Below are positions 45,715-57,760 of a stretch of 64,000 nt of DNA, one piece after another. Made by a program: the position numbers and the translations under genes. Source of the DNA: Allium sativum (taxonomy: Eukaryota; Streptophyta; Magnoliopsida; Asparagales; Amaryllidaceae); assembly GCA_030737875.1 (NCBI GenBank), contig CM060922.1, forward strand, positions 230,496,335-230,560,334, read 5' to 3'. The notes under the pieces were generated by a model. It worked only from the letters and a program-made list of their open reading frames with translations. It had not been told where the DNA came from and made no database searches. Each line of letters starts with the position of its first letter. The first letter of the stretch is position 1.

Positions 45715-47904
45715 AGGTAACAATTGAATTTTATTATTTATTTAATTTCTGATTCGTGTTAGTTTTTGTTTAAATTTTCCTTTTGTTTTATTGTATATAG
45801 AAAAAAAAAGAGTCTTGATTGGTTGATTTGGTCTTAATGATTGATACCGCAATCTCCTAAGCAATGTAAAAAAACAAATACCATCTTTTTCTTTATTTCT
45901 TTCCTTTTCTCTCAATTTCTTTCCAACCCGTAGTACATACCTTCCCTTTTCTTCTTATACAAGTCTAAAAAATAAAAAAATAAAAATACAATATCTTTTT
46001 GCAGTTTTTTTCTCCTTTCCCCTGACTTCTTTCTGTTTTTTTATTATTTTTTCTTTCTCGATCATCTTCATAACTTGTCAATACTTTTTTTTGATTTCCT
46101 TTCTATTTTTCTTCTACCTGATCTTTCTTTCTTTCTAAATATAATTTCTTTCCAAAAAAGAAACTGCCATTTCTTGCTATTTCTCCAATTCTTTCCTCTT
46201 ATTCTTTTCTTCTTATTTCTGTACATTATTTTCTTCCTCTACAACAAAAAAAAAACAAAAACAAAAACAAATAAATTTCTTTTTGCTATTTTTGTTTTTC
46301 TTGCTTTCTTCTCGAGCATCAACAAAGCAACCTCTTCCTGAAAACCACATACTGTGAATCCCTCCTCAACAAATCCACCTTTGTCCCCTGCTGTCTCATA
46401 TTCTTCAACCATAATCATCACAACCGAACCCTTTCTGACCAACATCCTCAAACCCGAATCATCTCCACATATACAACTTGCCTTTCACCAAAACCATACC
46501 GACCTTTCAGCAAATCACGTTCATACCCACAAACGAAAAAACAAAAAAAAACAACACTACGCAGATCAACATTCTTTCACTCCCCACCGCATATACCCTC
46601 CACCTTCATCAACACCCTCTTCCCAAAGCTAAACCACACTTTCCCACAAACGCTAATCAGTTCACAGACCACGTCGCAACCCCTTCTCCCCAAATCGAAC
46701 ATCAGTTCGCTCCTCCTCCATCATTAGCATACTCGAAAAAACCCCATTCGAACGCCTGCAAATCCCAATCGCTATTTTCAGAAACCTTGGCTTGTTTTGA
46801 GCGTGTTGTTTTAGACTTAAAAAGAATTGAAAAAGAAAAAGAATCTTGCGTTGGTTTTGAGAACAGAAAGGGGGCGCGTGATCTTGTTTTGTGGGGATTG
46901 TATTTTTTTTTGGATTTTGAGGATTAATTGGTTTCTGTAGACGTGTGTTCTGTGGGGCGGTGTTCTATTTATTTTTATATTTGTATGGTGGTGATTTGTT
47001 TCCAGAATCAAGGGCGTGAGTTGTATCATTTTGGGCTTGACTTATTTAGATGTGAAGCTTTTTGTTGGTTAGCAAAGGGAAGTTTGTTTTCTTTCTAGTT
47101 ATTTATCGGGCCAATTCAGGTTATATATTTTCAGAAATTGTTTTCTCTGCTTGATTAGAAAGATCTAGTTTCTCCTGTTGCTTGTTGAGTCTTGCCTTAC
47201 TCTTATATATATATATATATTTCAATCAAGCAGTTTCTTTTTTTTAGATTCTTCCACTGTTTTTATTTTTGCTTTATAATTCAAAAAAAAATCAAAAGCA
47301 ACGAGAAGTGGAGAATTCAAACAAGCGATACAAGGAATTCAGAGGTCAACAGTGGGATTTCAATCGTGAGCACTACTCAAATTTTCTGGACGGACAGCCA
47401 TACCCCACGGTAATATTTTTCTAAACTCTGCGGGTGCTGAAGTTGCTTTGAAAAATATAGAAATTGTTGTAAAAATCTTCCGCAGGGGCAGCGGCTTGCT
47501 ATGTACAATTTTTAATTTTTTGCAATTTATTCTGTGACTGTTCTGTGACTGAATTTTCTGAATATATTTGGTGAGGAACGAATTTCCATTGCTACTATCA
47601 TCAATCTCATCATTTTTCAACAATAAAATTTTGATTTTTCAAAATAATATAATTGAAAAGTGGTGCTTTGTGAAGTTGACTGTCTCGTACAATTGGATCG
47701 CGGATATATAGTAGTTCAATTTATTGAACTATTAGCAAAAGAGGTTGCATACTACCCATAAAACATTGGTCGTATCCCTTAGTATTTATACTATACGTGA
47801 ACGGCCATAAGACCCTCTTCCCCCTTCTAATTGAGTCAGTTAATTAATAGAGCACAACTTGACATTTTATATTATTTTGAAGTGAGAATAAATTCTGTCA
47901 TTCC
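45715..47904 (+). other. Element E 5' internal region, non-coding
   Basis: Starts with a long pyrimidine-rich stretch (about 45880-46310, TTTCTTTCC-type), then A/C-rich DNA and a TA run (47207-47220). Frames such as 46478-46927 (Pro/Thr/His-rich) and 46075-46341 follow base composition and show no domain. No zinc knuckle, protease or RT motif was found. Confidence 0.6.
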
Positions 47905-49521
47905 TTGATTTCATTCAAATGTCCAATTCAAAAAAAAAAATTGAGAGAATTGTGGGATAATAATCGGAGTAGACGTCCTCTTGAAGAGTATGAGTATGAA
48001 TTGCAACTCATGAAACAAGATTTTCCAAAATTTTGTGAGCCCAATGCAAATTTTCAAAATTTTCCAATTGACCAACATTTTCAAAACCATGGATATGATC
48101 GAAATTGCGATTTCAATTCAAATTTCAATAATTTCGATTATGGGCCACATTCATATCAAAATAGTTTTGAATCGCAACATACCTTTGATCAACATCATTA
48201 TGAGGTTGGAAACCAGTTCGAAAATAATTTTGAAAATGGTTTTCAAATCGATCAAAATTTTCAAAACTACAACCCATATCCACATCTTGAGAATGACCAA
48301 AATTGGAATTTTCCCACCAATTTTAACAATTTTGGTTACGAACCTAATTTTCAAAATCAAAATGAATTCCAATCTCAGTTTGAATTTTCTGAAAATTTAA
48401 ACTATTTTGAAAATCAAGAAATCCAAAGCGAGAGCTCTCAAATCAACGACCGTCTTAACATTCTTAGAGAGAGGGAAGAAAGACTAAATAAAAAGGCCGA
48501 TGAACTTCTTTGTTTATTGACATCTTTGAAAGAACAACGAGAGCAACAGAATCAAATTCAAACAAGCCTTGAATCAGAAAATAATCCAATTTCTACTGAC
48601 ATTGAAAATTTTCAAATAACGACTTTGGAAATTGAGAATAATCATCTTGATGAAGTTTTTCAAAATTCAACAAACGAATTGGATTTCAACTCTTTTCAGG
48701 AAGAAGATTTAAGCTTAAATTTTGATCTTCCTCTTTTGGGCTGTGAGAAACCTGAAATCCTTGAAATTGAACAGAATAAAAATGTTGAATTTTTCAATTC
48801 AAATTTGGAAAAGGATTTTAACGAACATGAATTCTTTGGAGTGTACGAGAATGAGTTGCCAAATGAGGACCAAGTAGATTCACGCCACGAGTTCGAAAAT
48901 TTTAACTTCGAGAAAATTTCAAACGAATTTGAAATTGTCAGTGTCGAAAAAACGTTGTCAATTGAGAAATGTGATCACATAGTTTTGAACAACACTCAGA
49001 ATTCAAATTTCAATGAATTTATATACGATCACAAATTTTTGAAAAATTACACTGACAAATTTGTTGAATACATGAATTACTTTTGGAATGCTGGCTTGAT
49101 TGAAAAACTTCATGTTAGGACGACCCTGAATATTTATCTCCTGGACTATAAATCTAGGTTTAAAGATGAGATGGTTTTCAAAAACTTTTGCTTGTTAGAA
49201 AACATGTCTAGACATAGTGGGAACGGAACTCAGAGGGCTAGAACCAAGTGTGGGGGGAAAAGTTGGTGGAATTCCTTGCATTGCGTGCACCGCAAACACA
49301 TATATCACTGTAAATACGATCCATTCTTACATATAGTTAGACTGCATTTCATTCTTCAAATAATTTTGCATTTCATTCAACTTTGGGTACAATCTTTCAA
49401 ATTTAGGAAACGTTTACAGTGTGGACACTATTTAGTTCTAGTGTGGGGGGGAGTCTGCATTTCACTCATTCTCGTTTTTTTCTTTATTTTTCTTTCTTTT
49501 CATTTTCAGCCATTTAAATAG
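47905..49521 (+). CDS. Element E ORF: Asn/Gln/Phe-rich protein of unknown function
   Basis: An open frame of 538 codons with no ATG at its 5' end. The first in-frame ATG is at 48010, and an out-of-frame ATG at 47919 is separated from the frame by an A homopolymer (47930-47940). Layout: a basic start, then residues about 45-175 of low-complexity N/F/Q/E sequence (words such as FQNF, FNNFDYG, NFQNQNEFQSQFEF). A charged heptad-like coiled coil follows at about 182-222 (LNILREREERLNKKADEL). An acidic central part and a more ordinary segment (NYTDKFVEYMNYFWNAGLIE) come next, then a hydrophobic tail after about residue 430. The tail overlaps two polypurine-like tracts and may not be translated. No gag zinc knuckle, protease, RT or envelope hallmark was found. 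It is the largest clean frame in the window. I cannot assign a function; a structural or trans-acting accessory role is only a guess. Confidence 0.5.
   Translation: MISFKCPIQKKKLRELWDNNRSRRPLEEYEYELQLMKQDFPKFCEPNANFQNFPIDQHFQNHGYDRNCDFNSNFNNFDYGPHSYQNSFESQHTFDQHHYEVGNQFENNFENGFQIDQNFQNYNPYPHLENDQNWNFPTNFNNFGYEPNFQNQNEFQSQFEFSENLNYFENQEIQSESSQINDRLNILREREERLNKKADELLCLLTSLKEQREQQNQIQTSLESENNPISTDIENFQITTLEIENNHLDEVFQNSTNELDFNSFQEEDLSLNFDLPLLGCEKPEILEIEQNKNVEFFNSNLEKDFNEHEFFGVYENELPNEDQVDSRHEFENFNFEKISNEFEIVSVEKTLSIEKCDHIVLNNTQNSNFNEFIYDHKFLKNYTDKFVEYMNYFWNAGLIEKLHVRTTLNIYLLDYKSRFKDEMVFKNFCLLENMSRHSGNGTQRARTKCGGKSWWNSLHCVHRKHIYHCKYDPFLHIVRLHFILQIILHFIQLWVQSFKFRKRLQCGHYLVLVWGGVCISLILVFFFIFLSFHFQPFK
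49246..49262 (+). other. Internal polypurine-like tract 1, element E
   Basis: AAGTGTGGGGGGAAAAG, sharing AAGTGTGGGGG with the true tract at 50729. It lies inside the long frame. Confidence 0.5.
49439..49453 (+). other. Internal polypurine-like tract 2, element E
   Basis: A TAGTGTGGGGGGGAG-type tract 190 bases after the first. Both could act as extra plus-strand primers (inference). Confidence 0.45.
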
Positions 49522-50728
49522 GACCATCATGCACTTTAGACTACACTAACATGCCAATTTTTTTTTTTTTTGAAACACGACTCCTTTTCATTTGATACAA
49601 CAAAATAAGTTTACAATTTGTAGCCAGTTGATAGTATTTTTCTCTCTCAGCTAAGTTCGAATTTGAAATACAATGAAAAGTTTAATTTTGAGGGATAATA
49701 GTGTAACCGGTACAAAGGGAGATTCTCAGGTGATGGCCATGAAATCTATTCTATATTGTAGACTTTGTTTAAACAAGTGGAGGACTTAAAATACTTATAA
49801 TGGCTTGTCAAATCTTAAAAACTAAGTTGTGCTAAGTTGAATTCGCGTAACTCTCTTTTTGTGCTTATAAATTCAATAATAATAATAATAGTAATCCAAG
49901 GGTATCCAACATTGCTTGTATATCGAGCGTTGGTGTGCAAACCCGCCAAGCTCTATCCGACACGTTGTTGACAAAGTCAGCGTTGGAATATCTTGGTCTC
50001 ATTTTATGAGATTGGACACCTAAGGATTACCGACACGTTGTTGACAAAGTCAAAGTCGGCCTGCACAATCCGCCAAGCTCTTTACCTACTCTCTGTTAGT
50101 CCGCGAGGCAGTGCATAGGTGGTAAACCTTGGTCTTTTTAGTTAGGTGTATGTACTTAATCATAAATCTTAAAATTTTATAGAATAAAGAATAAGCGATG
50201 ATACCCAAACATTTCTTGACCTTATTGATTTGACTAGCCATACATGAGAAAATTAGAATACCACTTTGCAAACTGTGCCAAGCAAACTAAGAATTTATTT
50301 CATGGCTGCACTATGTTATCGACCGAACTAACTGGCCAAACTGGAATTTAACATTTGAAAACTTGATTTATATTGAAAATTTGTGAAAAGTCGAGGTATC
50401 TAAAATAAAATCAACTGATTAGAAAGTATTAACTTAATTTGTTGTACCACTTTCCTGAAATAAGTCGTGTTTTCATTTTTCGTTTTTATTTTTGCATATG
50501 TCCATTGCATTCATGTAGTTTCATTAGAATCATAGCATACTGCATTTGGATTTTGTGGGTAGTATCTGCTAAAAACCCTCACGAGACACCACTCGTCCTA
50601 CTACGAACACCTAGAGGTTTAACGACTTGTTGCATACGCTCAATGGAATCGTGTTTCCTACGAAAATGCGACCTATCTAGTTAGTCTTTCATTTTTATTT
50701 TCTTTTTACTCGAGGACGAGTAAAAGAT
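49522..50728 (+). other. Element E 3' internal region, non-coding
   Basis: AT-rich, with a T run at 49557-49571. A direct repeat of CCGACACGTTGTTGACAAAGTC occurs at 49959-49980 and 50030-50051, each near CGCCAAGCTCT. It ends with CTCGAGGACGAGTAAAAG before the polypurine tract. No coding motif was seen. Confidence 0.55.
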
Positions 50729-50743
50729 AAGTGTGGGGGTATT
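50729..50743 (+). other. Element E polypurine tract
   Basis: AAGTGTGGGGGTATT directly before the 3' LTR start TGATTGACATAG. Confidence 0.88.
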
Positions 50744-51579
50744 TGATTGACATAGAAATGTGTTTATTTTATGCTCTTATATCTTATCTTTTGTATATAA
50801 ATAAATATTACTTGGGTATTGTTTTGTTACTTTTACAGATATTCCAACCCAGCCCGCATGCAACCAGAAAAGTAGAGAAATAGAGATGAAATTGATATAT
50901 ATTTACATTTTGAAGAATTGTAGATGAAGATCTCACATCTAGTTGCGGTTGGACAAGAAAATGATTGATAAAAAGGCTTTGCACATCACAAATCAATGAA
51001 GAAGTGTCAAGGAAGCAAGAGGAAAAGAGAAAAGGCCCAAATTTGCTTTATTTATCTAAGGCCCATTTATGTAAACTCTTGTGCAAATTCCCTAAGGCCC
51101 ATCTATCATTTTATTAGGGTTAGGGTTTGGTTATCCCCTATATATACCCTTGTAGTATCATTGTAGCCACCATCCTATTTTCTATTCCATCACTCCATTA
51201 ATAAAAGTTCTTTTTCTTCTTTTATTTGCTAGCATTTTTCTATTTTCTTAGCGATTAGTGTTGTCTACACGATTAGATTCGGTAGAACACCAATTGTATT
51301 TTACACTTTTTGTTAGTGATTAGTCGTTTGATTAGTTTCAACGACAATCCTAATTTACTTTTAGTTGTTCTTCTTTTCCTGCAATTTTACTTTCTGCATT
51401 TTATTTGTGTTTTGCATTTTAATTCCCAATTGATAATTGTGATTTGACCGTCGGTTCAATTAGATTTGTTCTGAGTTGGATCACAGTTTCAATTTCGTTT
51501 GCTTTCAAAAACCAACCTCGAAAATCGTCTAACTCGCCCAAGAGATTAGATAAATAATTTGATTTTAATTACACCTCCC
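50744..51579 (+). repeat. Element E 3' LTR, part 1
   Basis: First 836 bp of the 3' LTR, near identical to 44767-45602, ending at CTCCC (51575-51579), the left target duplication of element F. Confidence 0.9.
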
Positions 51580-51856
51580 TGTAACAACCCGTATTTTTAA
51601 TAACCTGTTATAACGTAAATCGAGGCAGAATTTAATTTATAAATCTGAATCAAGGGAAACGGGCTATGCCATTGCGTTCGTCTCGGAAAAATACGCGATA
51701 TAGAGTCCGAGTTTTCGAAAATCGGAGTCTGTATGACCCGATTAAGGCCCAATGAAGTTTTCAGAAAATTTCAAGTTCAAAACAGATTTGAATTTCAAGT
51801 TCAAATTTCAGATTTCGGGCCTGAAAGGCTAGGCGGGAGATTTCCCGCCAAGCCAA

Positions 51857-51882
51857 CCAAGTTGACAGGCCTGTCGACTTGG
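51857..51882. other. GTCGAC palindrome cluster in F 5' LTR
   Basis: A 26-base palindrome with one mismatch, centred on AGGCCT and containing GTCGAC. It starts a run of GTCGACTTGG-type words to about 51940, with five GTCGAC sites in about 80 bases. It is about 200 bp upstream of the TATA. Confidence 0.7.
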
Positions 51883-52063
51883 CAGTCGACTTGGTTGGAC
51901 CCAGGTCGACAGCCCTGTCGACTTGGCTGTCGACTTGGTTCAGCCGGGCAGTTTTGCCTGGTGCACCATTTTGGGGTTTTGGTTAGGTTTTGGGGCCAGA
52001 TTCGGTTTTAAGGGCTGAGATTGGAATTAGGGTTTAATCCTAAGGTTGAAACTAATCCTAATC

Positions 52064-52074
52064 TCTATAAATAA
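52064..52074 (+). promoter_or_regulatory. TATA box of F 5' LTR
   Basis: CTATAAATAAG, 484 bp from the LTR start, followed by CCTAACCTAACCCTAAATC around the expected start site. Confidence 0.65.
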
Positions 52075-52462
52075 GCCCCTAACCTAACCCTAAATCATCA
52101 TTATTCATTCAAGTAACTAAACTATGGCAAAATCATTCCTCTCATGGCCTCCACTCTCTTCATAAAATTCCTAAGTTATTTCTATGAGAGATTTTCAATG
52201 CATACAAGTGTTTTCAAGCTTGTATGAGCATCATTAGCTTGCATTCAAGTCAAGTTTCCATATTTACATCATAAAGCAAGAGTTTTGATCATTTTGGCTC
52301 AAGGGTTTTTCTATTGGAGCTTGCATTTTGGGTTTATTTGATTGCATAAGGGCTTTGTCTCAATCTATATATATTTTTGTGTCTTCATAAGCATTGTAAG
52401 CCCTTTTCTACTTTCATATTTAAACTCTAAAGTTAATGAATGATGCAAGTTGTGTTTGATCA

Positions 52463-52650
52463 TTATGATATGCAAGTTTATCATGTTATGTTATGCAAGT
52501 TTGCCATGTTATGATATGCAAGTTTACCATGTTATGCTATGCAAGTATGCCATGTTATGATATGCAAGTTTACCATGTTATGCTATGCAAGTTTGCGATG
52601 TTATGATATGCAAGTTTATCATGTTATGTTATGCAAGTTTGGGTTGATCA
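52463..52650. repeat. 23-bp tandem array in F 5' LTR
   Basis: About eight units of ATGCAAGTTTACCATGTTAT plus GCT or GAT, with TATC/TGCC variants. The counterpart is 59840-60026. Confidence 0.88.
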
Positions 52651-53947
52651 TTTTGCTCATGTTATCATGTTATGCAAGCTTATCTTGGGTTTATGAGCTT
52701 AAAGCTTCAAGCTTTATGCTAAAGGTTGCATTTTGGCAACATGTAAGTTATCATATCCCTTATGATAACTTGCATGTGAGGCTAAATGCGAACTTATGGC
52801 AACTTCTACATATCATTTATCACCATGTATCACTTATATGCTAAGTTTGGTTTTATGCATACTTTTGAGGCCTAATGATGCAATATGCAAGTATATGAAC
52901 ATATGTACATTTCATATGCCACCATGTTAAACTTGTGGCTTCAACACCTATATGTCATGATTATGCCAAGTTCCCTCTTTCTATCCTTTATGCGCTATTG
53001 CGATATGTAAGCGATGGGATTGCATTTGGGGTGGGGTAAACTTAAAAGACATAAAAACATAAGATTGGGAATTTACCTATTAAGTTAGGTCTACCCATTG
53101 GGAATTTACCTATTAAGTTAGGTCTACCCAAATGCTTGAAAACTTGTAATATGTTTTGGAAACATAATGGACATGACACTTAGAAAATATAAGTGTGACC
53201 CACTCGAGGTTGGGTTGAGTTTGTAGCGTAAACCTACCCGGAACCGACCGGTTTAACTAGTTGCTACAAACAATAGGACCCAATGTGAGAAGTGGGTCAT
53301 GCTGTACCTTGAACCCGAGGTTAGACCAAGTTGTGGTGTAAAGCTACCCGGAACCGACCGGCTTAACTAGTAACCGCAACAAAGCATGTGAGAGGTTAAG
53401 GCACATTAATTAATTAATGCCTCATGATTAGGGTTAAGTCATGGTCCACTTAATACTTAACCAATTTGGGCTTGGTAGATTAATCAGGGTTAAGTCGTGA
53501 ACTCATCGTTACACTTAACCAAGTTAATCCATGATTAGCAAGAGGGTTAAACCGTACTTAACCCACTAGAAAATCCTAGCAATGGGGGTCCACTCCAGCA
53601 GTAATCCCAAGTTTGTATCATTAAGACCCTAGGGACTAGGCTAGGGTGGGGGCACGATTAATGGACTTGAGGTAAGTGACCAAAAACGACGGCAGAGTGG
53701 TACACCGATGTAGTTCCGGACGGACTATGGTCATGCACGTAGTCCGTATTTGGAGAAGTCAAGCATGGGTACCAGTAGATCTAGACTGTGCACTTATGTT
53801 TATGGTGTCCAGGGGTTGACACCCTAGGGCTTGATACGCCCGACGGGAGACCCAGCACAGTCTGACTACAATTATGTTTGGGCCGTATTAACACCAACAT
53901 GTAACGAGTTAGGCTTATAGGGAGCCGATCGACTAGACCATTTGGTT

Positions 53948-54102
53948 GGACCTCGTATTAGGGTCACTTCATGTTATTGTACCTCGTATTAGGGTCACTT
54001 CATGTTATTGGACCTCGTATTAGGGTCACTTCATGTTATTGGACCTCGTATTAGGGTCACTTCATGTTATTGGACCTCGTATTAGGGTCACTTCATGTTA
54101 TT
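53948..54102. repeat. 31-bp tandem array, five units, F 5' LTR
   Basis: Unit begins GGACCTCGTATTAGGGTCAC and ends TTCATGTTATT. There are exactly five units here against eight in the 3' LTR. Confidence 0.92.
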
Positions 54103-54786
54103 GGGTCAAAGCTTGGGCCAAGGGATCAATACTTGTTTATTCAAGTCATGTTAGTTTGCTAGTACACCTGTGGTGCAAAACCTTAATCCTGATTATGTGA
54201 TGACACCTTTATCTACCTTGTTAGTTAATCATCGTGCTAGTATGTTATTATCCTTATGTTCATCCCTGCTTCTCATGCCAGTTAACTTTATCAGTTTACA
54301 TTGATTGTAGTAGGGCTTACTCAGTCTTTTTGACTGACCTGTTTTTCTTTCGCCTCTTTTCTTCCGTTTCCCCCCACTCCCCCCCCCACCCCCCCCCCCC
54401 CAGGTTCTCAGGGTGGGAATATTGGAGCTTAGCTTGGATTTCTGATCACTTGCTTGTGGGATTTTAGCTCATGTACGGTCTTGACATGAAGCTAGCTATG
54501 GTCATCACTTATTTTGGGGATAGTACTTATGTATTTCAGTTTTTCAGTGATGTTGTTTTTATCTAGACTTGTGTATTTGGAAAGTTGACATTATGTTGTA
54601 CCAGACTTGTTTTGAAATAGTTTGAAATCTTCCGCTGTTCTATTTATCTTATTTACTCTGTTTACATATATACATATGTTCTTGTTCTGCCTTGATATAT
54701 CATTATGCATGTTTACCCGATACAAACGCCCCTCCAAAGTCAGAGTGCTTGCAAGAGCCACCCTGGCGGAGGTGGGGTGTTACATT

Positions 54787-54798
54787 TGGTATCAGAGC
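54787..54798 (+). other. Element F primer-binding site (initiator Met tRNA)
   Basis: TGGTATCAGAGC two bases after the LTR end GTGTTACA. Confidence 0.93.
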
Positions 54799-54984
54799 AT
54801 ATGGTTTACGAGAAGGAACAAAAAGGTTTTTAGAAAACTTTTGGAAAACTATTTTCAAAACCAAGTATAAAGTATTTTCCAAAGAAAAGTCTAGTTTATT
54901 TTAAAGGCTATTCCCCAAAAAGCCATTAGCAAAAATTCCTTCGTTTTTCTCCATTCTGAATCTATCTTTTTCTTCGTTTTCAGT

Positions 54985-56034
54985 ATGGACGATAACTTTG
55001 CCATTCCGGAAGGCGCTCAAGTACCTATTTGGTTTAGGAGATACATGGGGGAAAGGGCAAGTGAAGCCGACCCCGCGGACATTCCTCCTCCCCCTCAGCA
55101 TCCATAAGCGGATTTCGCGGAGATTTGCAAAGACTTTAAAGCGATGGGTTGCAAGAATTTTGTTGGGATGGAGACTTCTGTTGAGGAAAGAAACTGGTTA
55201 ATGGAAACTGAAGACCTCTTTGCTATCTTAGATGTAGAAGATCGTAGGAAAGTTCTGTTGGCGGTATGGTTATTGAAAGGGGAAGTTGCTTATTGGTGGG
55301 TAGTCACCACCACTACTAGACCAATTGAGACTTGGGATGAGTTCAAAAGAAGGTTTGGACTGAGGTTTTTATCGTCAGCAGAGGAGAACCTTCAGATGGA
55401 GAGGTTCCTATCACTAAAGCAAGGGGACATGACTATTAGGGAATACGTGGATAAGTTTAATCAACTTGCTTGGTTCGGTTTAGACTTGGTTAACACAGCT
55501 CAGAAGAAGGCCATGCACTTTGCTCTAGGACTAAACGAGCCATTGCGCGGTTTGGCCATATCTCATATACCCATTGGAGCGACCTTCGAGAGTTTGGTGA
55601 ATGTGGTCCTACTCAATGAAGAGAATAGGAGTGGCAAGAAGGAAATCAAGGTGAATGAGTCTCAAACCAAGAAAACGGGGCCCAAAAAGGAAATGAAAAA
55701 GAAGGAGGAGAAGTCTAAAGATAAGAACGAAAAAAGGTGCTTTACTTGTGGAAGCTCGACTCATCTAAACAAGGATTGCAGAAAAAGGAAGGGCACTTTC
55801 TTTAACTGTGGAGAAATGGGACACTTCACTAGGGATTGCCCGAAGAAGCAAGGGCAAGGCCAGGGTCAGACTCAACATGCTGGACCTTCGGGAGGGCAAG
55901 TTCATGCTCTCAATGCCGCTCCAGTTCCCGATCGAGGTAGTATTTCTGTTGAAAGTCTTGATTACATTTCTGATTTTCCTGTTCGTACTTTGTTTGATTC
56001 GGGCGCATCGCATAGTTTATTTCATCTGGTTTAG
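54985..56034 (+). pseudogene. Element F gag-protease remnant
   Basis: The likely gag start is the ATG at 54985 (MDDNFAIPEGAQVPIWF). Its frame is stopped by TAA at 55105-55107 and continues in the same frame to TAG at 56032. The capsid-like region (residues about 60-190, e.g. YWWVVTTTTRPIETWDEFKR) is followed by a Lys/Glu-rich linker and a first zinc knuckle, CFTCGSSTHLNKDC. The second knuckle reads FFNCGEMGHFTRDC, so its first Cys is lost. At the end VRTLFDSGASHS is the aspartic protease active-site motif, cut off soon after. Gag packages the RNA in virus-like particles; this copy could not make a full-length protein. Confidence 0.88.
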
Positions 56035-57760
56035 TTGAAAGTTTGCACCTAAGTACTAGTCTAGTTAATGATCCCGTGTGTGTTTCAAATCCAATTGGGG
56101 GTTCCTCCCATTTGTCTATTATCTATGTGGATTTGAAAATCTCTATCTTGAGTATAGAATTCTCGCGTGATGCTTATATTCTTGGTTTCATGGGGTAGGG
56201 TTGATTTTGGGCATGGATTGGTTGTCCAGTTTTGGAACCATCCTTGATTTTTGAGCATAGGGTTGTGAGGCTCATGACTCGCCTCGGTAATACCCTAAAA
56301 ATTTCTAGTAACCCTATGAGTCCCGTCATGTTGTGTTATCTTGAATCCCTCAACTCGTCTATCGATAGTTTGCAATCGGTGAGGGTGGTCCGAGAATATC
56401 CTGATATCTTGGGTGAAGTGAAGGGGGTTACCCCTAAACGAGAGATAGATTTCCGCATTTATCTGGTTAATAATGTCAAGATAGTTTCGTGGCCGGTTAG
56501 GCACATGGCCCTGCAAGATGAGAGTTAAGAAAGCAAGTCAAGGAGTTGCTTGAGAAGAACTTCATTAGACGAAGTATATCTGAATGGGGAGCGCCTGTAG
56601 TATTTACTACCAAGGCAGATGGTTCTCTTCGACTTTGTGTTGATTATCGTGAGTTAAACAAAAAGAATAGGCAACCATTGCCAAGGATCGATGATTTGTT
56701 TGATCAGCTTGTAGGAACATCTGTTTTCTCTTGATCTTGCTACTGGATCCCTTCAGCTCAGAGTAGCTGAGGATAGTATAGAAAAAACTGCGTTCAGAAC
56801 TCCAAATAGATTTTTAGAATGGCTGGTCATGCCGTTCGGTTTAACTAATGCACCCGCCTACTTCGTGGACTTGATGAGTAGGGTGCCTAGGGAGTTCCTG
56901 AACAAGTTTGTGATAGTCTTTGTAGACGATATCCTGACTTTCTTAAAGAACGAGGAAGAACATGCTAGACATCTCAAGGAGGTGATGGATACGCTTAGAG
57001 CGCATCAGTTGAAAGCCAAGTCCTCCAAATGTCATTTTAGAGAAAAAGGAGTTAGATTTCTTGGGCACATAGTTTCTAAGCATGGCTTAGTGGTGGATCC
57101 TGCTAAAGTGGTCGCGGTTCAAAACCGAAAAGCTCCGACGAGGACAATTGAAGTAAGAAGTTCTCTCAGTTTATTTAGTTAGTTAGCGTCCCTTGAGCTT
57201 AGACCTACCCTTCTGGATCAAGTAGGGACTTCACAGAAAGAAGACCCGCAGTTAGTCGAGATCATGGACAAGTTGATTCGAGGAGATGGTAAGTCACCTC
57301 ACTATAGATGACAAGGGATGGCTAAGACGCGATGAGAGAAAGAAGGTTCTTAAAGATGCACATCACCCGAGGAGGTGGCCAAGTTTGTCCCAAGGTGCAT
57401 GTTGTGCCAACAGGTTAAAGGCTGAGTCATAGAAGCCCGGTGGGCTATTATATCCATTGGAGGTCCCCGCAATGGAAGAGGGAAAAGCGTCATGAAGGAT
57501 TTCGTGGATGGACTGCCTAGATCAAGAAAGGGAATAAGAGCATGTGGGTCATAGTAGGTAGACTCATGAAGAGTGCTCATTTCACTCCGGTAAAGAGCAA
57601 AAGGACTGCATCATAGCTAACAACAGTTTACTTTCAAGAAATAAAGCGGTTGCACGGGGTTCCCTAAAGGATAGTTAGTAACCATGACTCAATTTTCACT
57701 AGCCAGTTTTGGAATAGTCTACGGGAAGTCATGGGCAAGCGACTGGATCTAAGTACGGCC
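56035..57760 (+). pseudogene. Element F pol remnant (protease end, RT, integrase pieces)
   Basis: Pieces in order: GMDWL-type protease end near 56214, then pre-RT VVREYPDILGEVKGVTP. Next come RT motifs [20 protein letters not shown], a frameshift near 56733, LDLATG, MPFGLTNAPAYFVDLM, and the catalytic FVDD at 56919-56930. GVRFLGHIVSKHGL closes the RT. After about 57180 the sequence jumps to the pre-integrase LELRP...QKEDPQ region, so the RT end and RNase H are deleted. Integrase fragments CMLCQQVK, MKDFVDGLPRSRKG, HDSIFTSQFWNSLREVMG and LSTAYHSQ remain with many stops. No chromodomain is recognisable. It is inactive. Confidence 0.88.

Larger units (their letters stand above)
51580..54784 (+). 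repeat. Element F 5' LTR (3205 bp)
   Basis: Contains, in order, a near-perfect 26-base palindrome (51857-51882), TATA (52064-52074), a 23-bp array (52463-52650), a 33-bp duplication (about 53068-53130), a duplicated CTACCCGGAACCGACCGG block (about 53215-53390), a 31-bp array of five units, a TCAGTC/GACTGA hairpin at 54321-54337 and a poly-C tract (54369-54401). Frames at 51733-52011 and 52539-52844 recur in both LTRs but have no domain. Confidence 0.92.

Noticed and set aside
46478..46927. 149-codon frame in element E leader
   Set aside because: A/C-rich composition artefact overlapping other frames; no motif, and the start context is arbitrary.
51733..52011. 92-codon frame, repeated at 59110-59388
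   Set aside because: U3 sequence of the F LTR containing the GTCGAC cluster; no domain and no reason for translation.
52539..52844. 101-codon Cys/Met/Tyr-rich frame, repeated at 59916-60221
   Set aside because: Generated by the 23-bp tandem array in the F LTR.
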